Made by a program: the position numbers and the translations under genes
Notes under the pieces: generated by a model
Databases searched by the model: none
Seen by the model: the letters and a program-made list of their open reading frames with translations, nothing else
Told to the model about the DNA's origin: nothing
Shown here: piece by piece, positions 1 to 7,859 of the stretch
Numbering within the stretch: position 1 is the first letter of the stretch
Layout of the letters: each line of letters starts with the position of its first letter
NCBI GenBank assembly: GCA_017525805.1
Contig: JAFXSH010000098.1
Coordinates: 1 to 32,419, forward strand
Source of the DNA: Clostridia bacterium
GTDB taxonomy: Bacteria > Bacillota_A > Clostridia > Christensenellales > Aristaeellaceae
DNA: 32,419 nt
Direction of reading: 5' to 3'

Positions 1-3000
1 AGCTGACCTCGCTTAGGCCCTTTGGCACATCCACATCGAAGCGCTGCTCTCCCCTTTCGCTCTTTTGGAAAGCGCAGGTAATAACAGCCGTTTCGCCCTG
101 CCCGTTTGTGACGCGCAGAGATACGGTATTCACGGGAAGCCCGGTGGCGCCGTCTAAAATCATTTGGTATTTTCCGCCCGGTCCGAAATCCATGTTCCGG
201 AAAGACAAGGTCACGTTATTGCCGATTTGCCTGACCGCGTTTCCTTCCTTTACAAAGCTGTCGCCGTAGAGCGCATCAGCCTCCCCCGCGGGATTATAGC
301 GCAGGGCCCGGGATTGGCGGGCGAAAGAGAAGCCTTTCAAATGGATTTTGCAGTCCAGTGAGAAGCAAAGGGTGTGCGCACCCCGGAGCGCATAGGGCAA
401 GCGCCAGGTTTCCGGCTGGTAGGTGTTCCATATGCTCTTTTTCTGATAGGGCAGTTCGCAGATCAGCTTCCCGCCCTGACCTGGCACGCCGTCCCACAAT
501 TTCAGGCGGTACAGGTCATCGTTCAGGGCGAAGATGGGCAGGGTGATTTCGTCGGACCCCGCCGGGCCGAAATCCACGTTGGAAAATCCCGCCGCGCTTT
601 CCCCGTCCCGAGCAAAGGCGATGCCCTGCTCGTTGCCCGCGCCGATATCGCCCATGCGGATATCGCACAGGGAGGCCGAAATGAAGCCGTAGGGGTCCAG
701 GCCCATGGGGCCGAAGCCGGATGCCGCTACTTCTAAGGAGGAAATCACCCGGGCGTGGGGATAACCGTTATTGGCCGTGGCCCGCAGGTAGGCGCTGCCG
801 TCCCCTAAGGCGTTGACGGTAACACGGTTTCCATGGCGTTCCACCTTCGCGAAAGGCATCTCCACCCCTTGGGCGTTCACCACCCGGAAGGAAAGAGGCT
901 GCTCAAAAGCGCTTTCCGGCAGAACGGACGCTTCGATCTCCACAGCAGGATGCTCGGGCGTCAATGCGGTGGAAGAAAGGGCTTTCAGACTGATTTTCCG
1001 GATAAACAAACCGTCGTCGGTTTCTTCCTTCTTGCATAGGTCCGGGAAGGGATGGGCGCTTTCCGTTCTGCTTCTCCCCACTGTCAGGATCGTTTCCGCC
1101 GTTTTCAGGCCGGGGCTGGATACAGTCACCAGGATTTTTCCTTCCGCCTGCGCGCCGATCATGATCAGCAGTTTACCGGAAAACAGGCGGCGGCTATATG
1201 TTTTATAGCCGTCCCGATCGGTGCTGTCGCCATTATCGACGCCCAGCAGCACGCCGAGGCCCTCGATCCTGACGTTCACCCGGTTCACGGCGTTTTCCAC
1301 AGGATTGCCCGCGCCGTCCTTGGCCCATACGGTCAGGAAAGCCACTCCGCCCTGCTTAAAAAGGGTGTTGCCCTCCAGCACCAGCGCTTCCGCTTCTCCA
1401 AAGGAAACCTTCGCCGTTTCACAAAGCACAGCGCCCTTTTCGTCATAGGCAAGCGCCTTTAATTGGCCTTTTTCATATGGCACCCGCCACACGGGCAGGC
1501 AGGCTTCCGGGTCGTACCGGTTCACCCGCTTCTTTCCCAAGGATCGCCCGTTCAAAAACAGTTCCGCGAAAGCGCCGTTGGTCATCACCGGCACGTCGAT
1601 GATTTGCCCCTCGTTCCAGTCCCAATACACGCCAATATGGATCATGGGCCTGCCCGTCCACATGGCCTGATAGAAATAGTAGGCGTCCTTGGGGAAGCAG
1701 GCGGTGTCCGTCTGGCCGAAATAACAATTGCGGGTATGGTAAGGGGTGGGTTCGCCAATGTAATCGATACCGGCCCAAATGAACTGGCCAAAAGAATATT
1801 CTGTGTTCAGGTCGTCTGCCAGCAGATGTCTTATATCCTTGGCCCCCCAGCTTGTGTTGCTGTTGAGCAGGGCGGAGCACTGCAAATCCTCGTCGGAAAG
1901 GATGTCTTCTTTCATGGGGAAATGATAGATGCCCCGGCTGGCTAAAAGGGAACCGGTCTCGCTGCCGAAAATCACCCAGTCCGGATGCTGCTCATGATGC
2001 GCGGCATAGTATTTTTCCGCGTAATTGTAGCCCGGAAGCTTTACGATGTCCGCGCACTTCTGGGCACCTTCCCAGGGCATGTAGTTGCTGGCGAAGGTCA
2101 CAGGCGCGTGGCGGGTATCGTGCTTGCGCACTTCCTCCATGAGCAGTCGGGTCCACAGCTGGCCCCGGTCGGAAGCCTGCATATCGTAAATCTCGTTGCC
2201 GATGCTCCACAGGATCACGGAAGGATGACACCTGTCCCGCCGCACCCAGGCCGCCACGTCCTGGGGATAGGTCTTGGGGAAGAACCGGGCGTTGTCAAAT
2301 TCCGTTTTGGGCAGTTCCCACATATCATAGAGCTCGTCCATGACCAGCAGGCCCATTTCGTCGCACAGGTCCAGCAGCTCCCGGGCGGGAGGATTGTGGG
2401 AGGTGCGGACGGCGTTCACGCCCATGTTTTGCATGATTTCCAATTGCCGTTTGGCCGCGTCTATATTAAAGGCCGCGCCCAAAGCGCCCAAATCGTGGTG
2501 CAGGCACACGCCGTGGAGCTTGACCGGCTCGCCGTTCAGGAAAAATCCCCTGTCCGGGGTAAATAACGTTTCCCGGAAGCCCACGCGCAGGGTTTCAATC
2601 TGGCTTCCCAGGGTCAGTTCCAGCGTATACAGTGCGGGTTTTTGAATGCTCCAGGGCTGAATATCATGAAGCGTCAGGGAAAGGGCCGCGCCCGTATCCG
2701 TTTTGTCCATGCGCCCGGCAACCAGGATTTTTCCTTCCGGGGCGCGCAGGATCACTTCGGGCATTTCTTCTCCATCTCCGGCAATCTCCGCTTCCACGAT
2801 CAAAACCCAGGCTTCGCCGCTGCGGGCGGTGTTCGCCTGGAAGCCGTCGGGCACCATATGCCGCTTGGGCAGGGACACAAGGCGCATAGAGCGGTAAATG
2901 CCCGCGCCGGAATACCAGCGGGAATTGGGGCTCTGGTGGCGGATATGCACGGCGATCTCGTTTTCTCCCGGCTTCATCTTCCCGGTCAGGTCCGCGAAAA

Positions 3001-3286
3001 AGGGCGTATAGCCGTAGCGGTGGATGCAGATCACTTCACCGTTCAGCAGCACGTCGGCGTCCATGTACACGCCGTCAAAATCCAGCAACACGCATGCGTC
3101 CAGCCCTTCATTTATCAGGGTTTTCACGTACCAGCCGTCCCCGGAAGCGTATAAATCATCCGTATTGCCGATCAGCCAGTCATGGGGCAGCACGACGGGG
3201 CAAAGCGCCGCCTTTTTCATATCCGCATAGGTACTGCCCAAGGGCAGCTTTGTAAACATCCAATCCTCATTCCACAGCTTTCGCAT
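1..3286 (-). CDS. Beta-galactosidase-type glycoside hydrolase family 2, 3' end outside window
   Basis: Hydrolyses terminal beta-linked sugars, most likely beta-galactosides. About 1095 residues are visible with no stop before the window edge, so the C terminus is missing. The order is the GH2 layout: jelly-roll sugar-binding domain (about 1-150), Ig-like sandwich (about 155-260), TIM barrel (about 265-560), then DUF4982/Ig-like modules and at least two galactose-binding-like modules, each with an 'NxDFGP' type motif. The acid/base is Glu365 in WSIGNE and the nucleophile Glu443 in FGSETGS; the 78-residue spacing fits the family (76 in LacZ). The start ATG at 3286 has AAAGGAG 8 bases upstream. 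No signal peptide is visible, so it is probably cytoplasmic and would act on imported oligosaccharides. Substrate could also be a beta-glucuronide or other beta-glycoside; the family call is firm, the sugar is not. Confidence 0.93.
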   Translation of the reverse strand, partial: MRKLWNEDWMFTKLPLGSTYADMKKAALCPVVLPHDWLIGNTDDLYASGDGWYVKTLINEGLDACVLLDFDGVYMDADVLLNGEVICIHRYGYTPFFADLTGKMKPGENEIAVHIRHQSPNSRWYSGAGIYRSMRLVSLPKRHMVPDGFQANTARSGEAWVLIVEAEIAGDGEEMPEVILRAPEGKILVAGRMDKTDTGAALSLTLHDIQPWSIQKPALYTLELTLGSQIETLRVGFRETLFTPDRGFFLNGEPVKLHGVCLHHDLGALGAAFNIDAAKRQLEIMQNMGVNAVRTSHNPPARELLDLCDEMGLLVMDELYDMWELPKTEFDNARFFPKTYPQDVAAWVRRDRCHPSVILWSIGNEIYDMQASDRGQLWTRLLMEEVRKHDTRHAPVTFASNYMPWEGAQKCADIVKLPGYNYAEKYYAAHHEQHPDWVIFGSETGSLLASRGIYHFPMKEDILSDEDLQCSALLNSNTSWGAKDIRHLLADDLNTEYSFGQFIWAGIDYIGEPTPYHTRNCYFGQTDTACFPKDAYYFYQAMWTGRPMIHIGVYWDWNEGQIIDVPVMTNGAFAELFLNGRSLGKKRVNRYDPEACLPVWRVPYEKGQLKALAYDEKGAVLCETAKVSFGEAEALVLEGNTLFKQGGVAFLTVWAKDGAGNPVENAVNRVNVRIEGLGVLLGVDNGDSTDRDGYKTYSRRLFSGKLLIMIGAQAEGKILVTVSSPGLKTAETILTVGRSRTESAHPFPDLCKKEETDDGLFIRKISLKALSSTALTPEHPAVEIEASVLPESAFEQPLSFRVVNAQGVEMPFAKVERHGNRVTVNALGDGSAYLRATANNGYPHARVISSLEVAASGFGPMGLDPYGFISASLCDIRMGDIGAGNEQGIAFARDGESAAGFSNVDFGPAGSDEITLPIFALNDDLYRLKLWDGVPGQGGKLICELPYQKKSIWNTYQPETWRLPYALRGAHTLCFSLDCKIHLKGFSFARQSRALRYNPAGEADALYGDSFVKEGNAVRQIGNNVTLSFRNMDFGPGGKYQMILDGATGLPVNTVSLRVTNGQGETAVITCAFQKSERGEQRFDVDVPKGLSEVS

Positions 3287-3379
3287 GGCAAAAACTCCTT
3301 TGAGTTTCAATTTCTTTTGGAAAAATTCGCCGCCAAGCCCGTATTTCCTGCCCGGCGGTGAAGAAGAAAAAAGTTTACA

Positions 3380-3408
3380 TTGTCCCATCTTCCTGTGTGT
3401 GCTATAAT
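3380..3408 (+). promoter_or_regulatory. Sigma-A promoter with extended -10 for the dipeptidase operon
   Basis: TTGTCC (3380-3385), a 17-base spacer and a perfect TATAAT (3403-3408) preceded by TGC, an extended -10. It lies 30 bases upstream of the 3439 ATG and argues against the longer in-frame start at 3358, which would place the promoter inside the gene. Confidence 0.8.
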
Positions 3409-3438
3409 AGATCGAAACTTTGCAAGGGGGCGGAACCC

Positions 3439-4344
3439 ATGATCCTGTTTGATACCCATGCCGATACCCTGTACAAGCGCGCCTGCCATCCGGACGAAAC
3501 GCTGGATGTTACGCCGGACAGGCTTTCCCAAGGGGGCGTGACCGTGCAGACCATGGCGCTGTTCGTTGGCGGCAGCTCAAAGCTCGATGACATCGCCGCC
3601 GCCATGGACCGCATGTGGGCTTTAGGCGCGAAGCTGCCCGAAGAGGGGCTGCTCCATTTGACCGATTACCGGGACGCGAAGGAAGGCGACCGGGCGTTTA
3701 TTTATTCCATCGAGGGCTGCGACCTGCTGGCAAACGGTCTTTCGCAGTTGGAGGACTGGCGCAAAAAGGGCGTGCGCATGGCGGCGCTGACCTGGAATTA
3801 TGAAAACTGCGTGGGCACCCCCGCCAAATTGGACGCCGTTACCCCCTTAAAGCCCTTTGGAAGAGAAGCCGTAAAGGAAATGGCGCGCTTGGGCATCGCC
3901 CCGGACACTTCCCACCTGAACGAGCGGGGCTTTTATGAACTGCTGGAAATGGGCATTATTCCCCTGGCGTCTCATTCCTGCTGCCGGGCCCTGTGCGGCC
4001 ACTGCCGGAACCTTACCGACGATCAGCTCAAAGCCCTGTTCCAGGCGGGGGGCTACGTGGGCATTAACTTCTATCCTTATTTCCTGGACGAAAACGGTAA
4101 AGCCGGTTTGGACACCGTATGCGACCACGCCCTGCACATGATGAAGCTGGGCGGCGAAAAGCACATCGGTTTTGGCTCCGATTTCGACGGCATCGAATGC
4201 AAGCCTGAGGGCCTTTCCGGGCCCCAGGATTTCCCGGCCCTCTTTGCCGCCCTGCGCCGCCGTGGCGTGACGGACAGCCAGATCGAAGCCATGGCGGGGA
4301 AGAACCTCATGGCGTATTATGATCGGATAGACCCAAAAAGCTAA
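3439..4344 (+). CDS. Membrane dipeptidase family (peptidase M19)
   Basis: Zinc-dependent dipeptidase of the renal dipeptidase (M19) family, 301 residues, cytoplasmic since no signal peptide is present. Metal-site motifs are visible: His7 and Asp9 in DTHADT, bridging Glu92 in SIEG, the SHSCCRA and HCRN histidine segments, and GFGSDFDG near the end. The start at 3439 is preferred over an in-frame ATG at 3358 because an extended -10 promoter lies between them and AAGGGGG sits 8 bases before 3439. It is the first gene of a six-gene operon. Bacterial members cleave dipeptides, sometimes with D-residues at the second position; the exact substrate cannot be read from sequence. Confidence 0.93.
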   Translation: MILFDTHADTLYKRACHPDETLDVTPDRLSQGGVTVQTMALFVGGSSKLDDIAAAMDRMWALGAKLPEEGLLHLTDYRDAKEGDRAFIYSIEGCDLLANGLSQLEDWRKKGVRMAALTWNYENCVGTPAKLDAVTPLKPFGREAVKEMARLGIAPDTSHLNERGFYELLEMGIIPLASHSCCRALCGHCRNLTDDQLKALFQAGGYVGINFYPYFLDENGKAGLDTVCDHALHMMKLGGEKHIGFGSDFDGIECKPEGLSGPQDFPALFAALRRRGVTDSQIEAMAGKNLMAYYDRIDPKS

Positions 4345-4398
4345 CACCACACTCCACACTGTAAACCAGCCACTTACTAAATTGCGGAGGTAACACAA

Positions 4399-5106
4399 AT
4401 GCTCGGCATCATCGGAGCCATGGATAAAGAAGTGGACGCCCTGCGGCGGCAGATGACGGCCACAGAGGAAAAGCAGATCGGGTTCAGCCGCTTTACCGTG
4501 GGCACGCTGTGGGGCGAACGGGTTTGTCTGGCCCAATGCGGCGTCGGCAAGGTGCACGCCGCCCTGTGCGCCCAAAGCATGATCATGGGATTTCATGTTT
4601 CCGCCGTCCTGAATATCGGCGTAGCGGGAGCCCTGCGGTCCTCCCTTGGCATTGGGGACATTGTGGTGGCGGGCAGCGCCGTGCAGCACGACGCGGACGC
4701 CACGCCTATCGGCGCGCTGCCAGGCATGGTTTACGGGCTCGACCTGGTGCATTTTCCCTGCGATCCCGTCCTTTCTTCCCTGCTCAGACAGGCGGCGGAG
4801 GACACGGGCCTGCGCTGCGAAAGCGGGGCCGTCGCCACCGGCGACCAGTTTATCGTCGGTACGGAAAGAAAGAATTATCTGGCGGATACCTTCGACGCCG
4901 CCGCCTGCGATATGGAGGGCGGGGCCATTGCCCAATGCTGTTATGAAATGAACGTGCCCTACGCCGCCGTCCGCGCCATCTCCGACACCCGGGACGGGGA
5001 CGAAAGGGAATACATGGAAAAGGCGCTGTTTGCCTGCGCCTGCGAAGAAAAGCTGCTGCGCCGCTTTATGGCGCTGTACGCCGGGGAGGAAAAACGAAAT
5101 GGATAA
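4399..5106 (+). CDS. mtnN: 5'-methylthioadenosine/S-adenosylhomocysteine nucleosidase
   Basis: Cleaves MTA and SAH to adenine plus the thioribose product, clearing by-products of S-adenosylmethionine use and supplying the activated methyl cycle. The protein has 235 residues, close to the family norm of about 230. It opens with the typical GIIGAMDKEV, where Glu11 matches the catalytic N-terminal glutamate. DMEGGAIAQ provides the second active-site glutamate and AISDTRDG the catalytic aspartate. A GGAGG ends 8 bases before the ATG. Its last 8 bases overlap the start of the dCMP deaminase gene, implying translational coupling. Confidence 0.95.
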   Translation: MLGIIGAMDKEVDALRRQMTATEEKQIGFSRFTVGTLWGERVCLAQCGVGKVHAALCAQSMIMGFHVSAVLNIGVAGALRSSLGIGDIVVAGSAVQHDADATPIGALPGMVYGLDLVHFPCDPVLSSLLRQAAEDTGLRCESGAVATGDQFIVGTERKNYLADTFDAAACDMEGGAIAQCCYEMNVPYAAVRAISDTRDGDEREYMEKALFACACEEKLLRRFMALYAGEEKRNG

Positions 5107-5566
5107 ATGGGATCATCGGTTTATGGAAATGGCCCGCCTGGTATCCACCTGGACCAGTTGTTTCGCGCCGGGACGGGCCATCGGCGCGGTCATCGTGAAG
5201 GATAAACGCATCATGACCACCGGCTACAACGGCGCGCCCGCCGGGATGAAGACGTGCAAGGAAAAGGGCGAATGCCTGCGCCGGAAGCTGGGCATCGAAA
5301 GCGGCACCCGGGCGGAGGTTTGTTACGCCGCCCACGCGGAGCAGAACGCCATCTTGCAGGCCGCCAAGCTCGGCATCAGCATCGACGGGGCCACCCTGTA
5401 CTGCACCCACCAGCCCTGCTCCATCTGCGCGAAAATGATCGTGAACGCGGGTATCCGCCGGGTGGTGTACGAGCAGGGCTATCCCGATCCCTTTACGCTG
5501 GAGATTTTCGGGGAAACCGGCGTGACGCTGGAAAAATACGGTGAAGACGGAGGCGAATCGAAATGA
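5099..5566 (+). CDS. comEB: dCMP deaminase family protein (ComEB-like)
   Basis: Zinc-dependent deaminase that would convert dCMP to dUMP for dTTP synthesis, 155 residues. The zinc site is complete: HAE at 79-81 (His ligand, Glu proton shuttle) and PCSIC with Cys107 and Cys110. GYNGAP near residue 42 is characteristic of the dCMP deaminase/ComEB group rather than of cytidine deaminases. The ATG at 5099 overlaps the preceding gene by 8 bases and uses the GGGGAGGA about 10 bases upstream; a longer frame is open upstream but lies wholly inside mtnN. ATGA overlap with the next gene supports an operon. The comEB symbol is by homology; no competence genes are adjacent. Confidence 0.92.
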   Translation: MDKWDHRFMEMARLVSTWTSCFAPGRAIGAVIVKDKRIMTTGYNGAPAGMKTCKEKGECLRRKLGIESGTRAEVCYAAHAEQNAILQAAKLGISIDGATLYCTHQPCSICAKMIVNAGIRRVVYEQGYPDPFTLEIFGETGVTLEKYGEDGGESK

Positions 5567-6570
5567 AGCGTATTTTGACCCTGATCTTAGCGGCCATTCT
5601 GCTGCTTTCCATCCTGCCGGAGGCTTTTGCTTCGGACGATCCTGATCCAATCCCCGTGATCGCAAAGGAGGACATTTCCCCCACCCCCGCGGGCCTTCAC
5701 CATTATTTGCTGATCTGCGTGGATTCCTGGGCGGCGGACCTAAGTAAAACCGGCCAGCACACCGACGGCCTCATGCTGGTCACCGTGGATGAATACGCCC
5801 ATCGGGTGATGCTCACCAGCTTTATACGGGATATGCTGATCCAGCGGCCCGACGGCAAATTTGGCCGCATCAACAACATTATGGACCTGATGAGTCCCAA
5901 AATCAAAAACGGCATCGACGGCCAGCAGGGCATCCAGATGCTGGTGGACACCATCAACACCCACTTCGACCTGCAAATCGAACATTTCATCGTGGTGGAC
6001 TTCAAGCAGGTAGAAAACATCATCGACGCGGTGGGCGGCGTGGATATCACCGTTACCAACCGGGAAGCCTCCTACCTGAAAAACTATTCCATTTCCAGCA
6101 CCTCCACCACTCCTTCCATGGGCAGCGGCGGCACTTACCATTTTACCGGCCACGCGGCGGTGATCTATATGCGCATCCGCAAGCGGGAAACCGCCGAATA
6201 CCTGCATGCAGACGGCACCTTCCACAGCGACAATCAGGACTTTGGCCGTACCTACCGGGACCGGGTGGTGCTGTCCTCCATCGCGGAAAGCCTGAAGGAT
6301 ATTTCCTATCAGGACGCCATGAAGCTGCTGGACGTGATCATTGCCAACACGGTATATACCAACATGACCACCGACGACCTGCTGGACGCCCTGGACCTGG
6401 CGATGGAAATGCGGGGCGTGCCGGTGGAGCATATCCGCATGCCCATTGACGGCACCTATGAAGAATTCCCTTACGCGGGCATGGCCACCAAGCAGATCGA
6501 TTTTATCAAAAACCGGGAAGCGCTGTGGGATTTCCTGCTGGACAGCTTTGTGGTGGTGGATGAGGAATGA
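5563..6570 (+). CDS. LytR-CpsA-Psr (LCP) family cell-wall polymer ligase
   Basis: LCP proteins attach teichoic-acid-like or capsular polymers to peptidoglycan on the outer face of the membrane. The protein has 335 residues with an N-terminal hydrophobic segment (about 4-23) acting as signal peptide or anchor. The LCP core is recognisable: Asp68 in the QHTDG segment, SFIRD with Arg89 and Asp90, Arg102 in GRINN, VGGVDITV, and DNQDFGRTYRDR where arginines bind the polyprenyl pyrophosphate. Other LCP proteins often carry a longer N-terminal cytoplasmic tail, absent here. It is coupled by ATGA overlaps to the genes on both sides. Which polymer it transfers is not visible. Confidence 0.9.
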   Translation: MKRILTLILAAILLLSILPEAFASDDPDPIPVIAKEDISPTPAGLHHYLLICVDSWAADLSKTGQHTDGLMLVTVDEYAHRVMLTSFIRDMLIQRPDGKFGRINNIMDLMSPKIKNGIDGQQGIQMLVDTINTHFDLQIEHFIVVDFKQVENIIDAVGGVDITVTNREASYLKNYSISSTSTTPSMGSGGTYHFTGHAAVIYMRIRKRETAEYLHADGTFHSDNQDFGRTYRDRVVLSSIAESLKDISYQDAMKLLDVIIANTVYTNMTTDDLLDALDLAMEMRGVPVEHIRMPIDGTYEEFPYAGMATKQIDFIKNREALWDFLLDSFVVVDEE

Positions 6571-7211
6571 GCTTTCAGGCGGTCATCTTCGATATGGATG
6601 GGCTGCTGATGGACAGCGAGCGCATCGGTTTGGATGTAATGCACCAGTGCGGATTCTTGCAGGGATATGATATTCCCGTGGACATGGTGCGGGAAACCAT
6701 CGGGAGCAACAAGCAGTCCTCCAGCGATTTCTATCATCAATTCTTTCCCGATCTGGATACGGACAGGCTGTTTCTGGATTTCAAAAACGCCATGTGCGAT
6801 TTGGCGAAGCAGGGCAAAATCCCCCTGAAAGCGGGGGCGCGGGAGCTGCTGGAAGCGGTGAAAGTCCGGCATATCCCTATGGCCGTGGCCTCCTCCAGCG
6901 GCCCAAGCACCATCCGGGTGTATTTGGAATCGGCAGGCATCATTGCCTATTTTGATCAGATCGTGACCGGCAGCGGCCTGCCCAGCAAGCCCGCTCCGGA
7001 CGTGTTTCTGAAAACGGCGGCGGCGCTGAACGTGCCGCCGGAAAGCTGCCTGGTGCTGGAAGATTCCATCCACGGCGTGCAGGCAGGAAGGGCAGCGGGC
7101 ATGACGGTGGTGATGATCCCGGACATGATCTCCTATACCGAGGATTTGAAGCCCTTCTGCGATTACGTGCTGCCGGACCTTTCAGCGGTGATCCCGCTGC
7201 TTGACGCATGA
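6567..7211 (+). CDS. HAD-superfamily hydrolase, beta-phosphoglucomutase-like
   Basis: HAD phosphatase or phosphomutase of 214 residues. Motif I is FDMDG with nucleophile Asp9 and acid/base Asp11; motif II is VASSSG (about 108-112); motif III Lys141 in SKPAPD; motif IV EDS at 165-167. A helical cap lies between motifs I and II, making it subclass I, the group of beta-phosphoglucomutases and sugar-phosphate or nucleotide phosphatases. The start overlaps the LCP stop as ATGA. It is not next to maltose or trehalose phosphorylase genes, so a phosphoglucomutase role is not supported by context and a general phosphatase is equally possible. Confidence 0.88.
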   Translation: MSFQAVIFDMDGLLMDSERIGLDVMHQCGFLQGYDIPVDMVRETIGSNKQSSSDFYHQFFPDLDTDRLFLDFKNAMCDLAKQGKIPLKAGARELLEAVKVRHIPMAVASSSGPSTIRVYLESAGIIAYFDQIVTGSGLPSKPAPDVFLKTAAALNVPPESCLVLEDSIHGVQAGRAAGMTVVMIPDMISYTEDLKPFCDYVLPDLSAVIPLLDA

Positions 7212-7684
7212 CCGCCGCCGTGGTGTGCGTGGGGCGGCTTCGGGAGAAGGGCTATGCCGCCGCCGCGGAGGAATACCTGAAACGCCTGTCCCGCTACGGG
7301 AAAACGGAAATCGTTGAGCTGCCCGATCTGCCGGAGCCCGCCAACGCCTCCGACGCGGACCGGGCCCAGGTGATGGAAAAAGAGGGACAGAGCATCCTTG
7401 CCCGATTGAAGCCCGCCGATCACGTGATTGCTCTGTGCATCGACGGGCCGCAGATGACCAGCGAAGCCTTCGCCGCCCGGGTCTCCCAATTGGAAATGAA
7501 GGGCAAGCGGATCGTGTTCGTCATCGGCGGTTCCCTGGGCCTGTCCCCCGCCGTGATTCAAAGAGCGAACGAAAAACTGTCCCTGTCCAAAATGACCTTC
7601 CCCCACCAGCTGGCCCGGGTGCTGCTGCTGGAGCAGCTATACCGCGCCTGTAAAATCAACGCGGGAGAAAAATACCATAAATAA
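7208..7684 (+). CDS. rlmH: 23S rRNA (pseudouridine1915-N3)-methyltransferase RlmH
   Basis: SPOUT-class methyltransferase that modifies pseudouridine 1915 in helix 69 of 23S rRNA on assembled ribosomes. The protein has 158 residues, the family's normal size (about 155-160). Diagnostic features are FVIGGSLGLS (104-113) of the SAM-binding trefoil knot, His133 in MTFPHQLAR, and a C-terminal Tyr-His dipeptide just before the final Lys. It ends the six-gene operon and overlaps the HAD gene as ATGA. In many Firmicutes rlmH lies close to the replication origin, which agrees with the parS-like site found downstream in this window. Confidence 0.96.
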   Translation: MTAAVVCVGRLREKGYAAAAEEYLKRLSRYGKTEIVELPDLPEPANASDADRAQVMEKEGQSILARLKPADHVIALCIDGPQMTSEAFAARVSQLEMKGKRIVFVIGGSLGLSPAVIQRANEKLSLSKMTFPHQLARVLLLEQLYRACKINAGEKYHK

Positions 7685-7688
7685 CGGG

Positions 7689-7725
7689 GCGCTTCTGGGG
7701 AGAACCGCTCTTTGGGCTGTTTTTA
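7689..7725 (+). terminator. Weak candidate terminator after rlmH
   Basis: GCG-c-TTCT / AGAA-c-CGC with a GGGG loop (7689-7708) forms a 7-bp hairpin with one C-C mismatch. A T run follows only at 7720-7725, about 11 bases later, so termination here would be inefficient. Confidence 0.35.
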
Positions 7726-7760
7726 TTTTGCATAAAAATCGCAGGCCGCGCGGTTGTTCC

Positions 7761-7789
7761 TTGACAGGGCAGGCGCATCCTGTTATAAT
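7761..7789 (+). promoter_or_regulatory. Consensus sigma-A promoter for the DUF3798 ABC transporter operon
   Basis: Perfect TTGACA (7761-7766), 17-base spacer, perfect TATAAT (7784-7789). This is the strongest promoter in the window and predicts high expression of the binding-protein gene unless repressed. Transcription should begin near 7796. Confidence 0.92.
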
Positions 7790-7801
7790 CGTTCGGAAAT
7801 A

Positions 7802-7832
7802 TGCGAAGCATGAATGGTTTTTATGCATCGCA
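7802..7832. promoter_or_regulatory. Inverted repeat just after the transporter transcription start
   Basis: TGCGA-a-GCAT (7802-7811) mirrors ATGC-a-TCGCA (7823-7832), nine pairs with one symmetric A-A mismatch and an 11-base spacer. It starts about 6 bases after the predicted transcription start. It could be a repressor operator that blocks the strong promoter, or a 5' mRNA stabilising hairpin. Confidence 0.45.
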
Positions 7833-7859
7833 CGAATAATAAGAGGAGGATACCCCAAG

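Noticed and set aside
3287..3379. Promoter and hairpin for the GH2 gene on the - strand
   Set aside because: No -35/-10 pair with 16-18 base spacing was found, and the CCGCC/GGCGG pairing (3330-3358) has only five pairs around a 19-base loop.
7420..7431. Second CACGTG palindrome (ATCACGTGAT) as a further parS
   Set aside because: It lies within rlmH coding sequence and lacks the TTT/AAA and outer flanks of the consensus.
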